From: SHZI01 sp031395645
GTDB lineage: Bacteria > Pseudomonadota > Gammaproteobacteria > Steroidobacterales > GCA-2729495
Direction of reading: 5' to 3'
Length of the DNA: 64,000 nucleotides
Assembly (NCBI GenBank): GCA_031395645.1
Contig: JANNJM010000036.1
Location: 11,538 to 75,537 of the forward strand
Shown: piece by piece, positions 62,843 through 64,000 of the stretch
How positions within the stretch are numbered: the first letter of the stretch is position 1
Layout of the letters: each line of letters opens with the position of its first letter
Program-made: the position numbers and the translations under genes
Notes under the pieces: model-generated
The model's input: only the letters and a program-made list of their open reading frames with translations
Databases searched by the model: none
Told to the model about the DNA's origin: nothing

Positions 62843-63970
62843 TCAGCCACCGGCGCGCCGGTCTGGCGCGTCGACGTACTCTACAACCTCAAGACCGAAG
62901 CCGGATAGGCCGTGCATCTGCTTGGGCGCACTGAGGACCCGCATCCGATGCACGCCGAGGTCCCGCAGGATCTGCGCACCGGTGCCGTAGTTGCGAAGCA
63001 CCTGGCCACCCGGCGGTTCCTGGCGTTCAGCACCCGCCAGCCGGCCGAGCGACTGGAAGGCTGCCAGTAGTTCGCGCGGCGACTCGGCGTAGTGGAGCAG
63101 CACGACGACGCCGTGACCAGCCAGCGCAATCTGCTCCATGGCTGAACGCAGCGGCCAGCCCAGTTCAGCGCTACGCACGCCGACGACATCGCCCAGCGTG
63201 TCCTGGACATGGACCCGGACGAGCGGCGGCTCAGTCCGTTTGAGATCACCCCTGACGAGCGCCAGATGGACGTTGCGACTGACATGATCCTCGTAGGCGA
63301 CGAGGCGGAAGGTACCGAACTCGGTATCCACCATGTGCTCAGCGACGCGCCCCACAGATTCCTCGTGCTGCAGCCGGTAGCGGATGAGATCGGCAATCGT
63401 GCCCATCTTGAGGCCGTGTTCGCGGGCAAAGGCCTCCAGCTGGGGCCGGCGGGCCATCGTCCCGTCCTCGTTCAGGATCTCAACGATCACAGCCGCCGGC
63501 TCGAAGCCCGCCAGCCGGGCGAGGTCACAGCCCGCCTCCGTGTGTCCGGCGCGAGTCAGCACCCCGCCGGACTGGGCCATCAGCGGAAAGATGTGGCCAG
63601 GCTGCGCAATGTCTTCCGCAGAGGCGTCCGGGCCAACGGCAACCCGGACTGTCCGCGCACGGTCCTGCGCCGAGATACCGGTGGTAACGCCCTCGGCAGC
63701 CTCGATGGAGACGGTGAAATTAGTGCTCTGCTTGCGATCAGTATCGCCAACCATCAGAGGGAGGCGGAGCTGCTGGCAACGGGCTCGCGTGAGCGTCAGG
63801 CAAATCAGTCCGCGGCCGAACCGCGCCATGAAATTGATATCTTCCGGCCGGACCCTGGCCGCCGCCATCAGTAGGTCCCCCTCGTTCTCCCGGTCTTCGT
63901 CGTCAACGATGATGACCATCTTGCCCTGGCGCAGGTCTTCGATGATCGTCGGAACCGGGCTGAATGACAT
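62843..63970 (-). CDS. ribB: RibBX: 3,4-dihydroxy-2-butanone 4-phosphate synthase with a degenerate GTP cyclohydrolase II domain
   Basis: 375 aa. The RibB half (about residues 1-200) is complete: VDDEDRENEGDLLMAA, RFGRGLICLTLTRARC and HTEAGCDLARLAG. The second half has the fold of GTP cyclohydrolase II but lacks the zinc cysteines: the usual ECLTGDxxxSxRCDC region reads VQDTLGDVVGVRSAELGWPL. It cannot perform the RibA reaction, so this is a RibBX form and ribA should be elsewhere. Its ATG follows a REP-like palindrome. Confidence 0.9.
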   Translation of the reverse strand: MSFSPVPTIIEDLRQGKMVIIVDDEDRENEGDLLMAAARVRPEDINFMARFGRGLICLTLTRARCQQLRLPLMVGDTDRKQSTNFTVSIEAAEGVTTGISAQDRARTVRVAVGPDASAEDIAQPGHIFPLMAQSGGVLTRAGHTEAGCDLARLAGFEPAAVIVEILNEDGTMARRPQLEAFAREHGLKMGTIADLIRYRLQHEESVGRVAEHMVDTEFGTFRLVAYEDHVSRNVHLALVRGDLKRTEPPLVRVHVQDTLGDVVGVRSAELGWPLRSAMEQIALAGHGVVVLLHYAESPRELLAAFQSLGRLAGAERQEPPGGQVLRNYGTGAQILRDLGVHRMRVLSAPKQMHGLSGFGLEVVEYVDAPDRRAGG

Positions 63971-63975
63971 CGTCG

Positions 63976-63998
63976 TCGCGCCTGAAGGCGCTCCTACA
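63976..63998. repeat. REP-like palindrome directly upstream of ribBX
   Basis: TCGCGCCTGAAGGCGCTCCT followed by ACA, identical to the copy at 28645. It ends 5 bases from the ribBX ATG on the coding strand, which reads GTAGGAGCGCCTTCAGGCGC before it. The AGGAG of the element is the only ribosome-binding-like sequence, 20 bases upstream unless a hairpin shortens it. Confidence 0.75.
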
Positions 63999-64000
63999 GA

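Overview
The window is bacterial chromosome from a GC-rich Gammaproteobacterium. The evidence is gene order: tig-clpP-clpX-lon-hupB-ppiD, the yafS-rnhA-dnaQ cluster, asd-fimV-truA-accD-folC-dedD-cvpA-purF, and ribB-ribH-nusB-thiL-pgpA. FimV- and FimX-type polarity/twitching proteins and REP-like palindromes point to the Xanthomonadales/Nevskiales/Pseudomonas side of the class; the genus cannot be read from the sequence. There is no phage, insertion sequence or CRISPR array.

Layout. (1) 1-15364, all minus strand: a Wzx/Wzy-type exopolysaccharide or capsule operon. Read from its promoter side it runs nucleotide-sugar dehydrogenase, nucleotide-sugar epimerase, pgi, a long six-SLBB export protein, chain-length regulator, flippase, polymerase, GT4, methyltransferase, GT4, GT2, methyltransferase, and it continues off the left edge. 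(2) 15495-18307: dnaQ, rnhA, a YafS-like methyltransferase, then fabI. (3) 18328-27187: ppiD, tRNA-Asp, tRNA-Val, hupB, lon, clpX, clpP, tig, tRNA-Leu, which is the protein quality-control block. (4) 27526-28953: a secreted CHRD/thrombospondin-3/dockerin-like protein and a tRNA array (Pro-Arg-His-Lys). (5) 29080-31309, plus strand: folD, a periplasmic cyclophilin, lpxH. (6) 31312-44547, minus strand: a long housekeeping run from prmB to purF, ending in a pseudo-receiver/Ser-Thr kinase fusion whose natural start is not ATG, GTG or TTG. (7) 44619-51278: psd and epmA facing efp, then a FimX-like degenerate GGDEF/EAL protein followed by a second, short FimV-like LysM protein. (8) 51275-55488: parC and parE. 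(9) 55585-58009: DUF3501, an HdrD/GlpC-like Fe-S protein and a rubrerythrin under one promoter that carries a perfect 17-bp palindrome. (10) 58080-63970: xseB, a membrane protein, a Ser/Thr kinase with a cyclic-nucleotide-type sensor domain, then pgpA, thiL, nusB, ribH and a RibBX-type ribB.

Most of the window is core metabolism and information processing. The parts worth a second look are the two kinase genes, the FimX/FimV-like pair, the rubrerythrin operon and its operator, the CHRD-dockerin protein, the exopolysaccharide operon, and the REP-like palindromes, one of which sits inside a coding region and one of which may supply a ribosome binding site.
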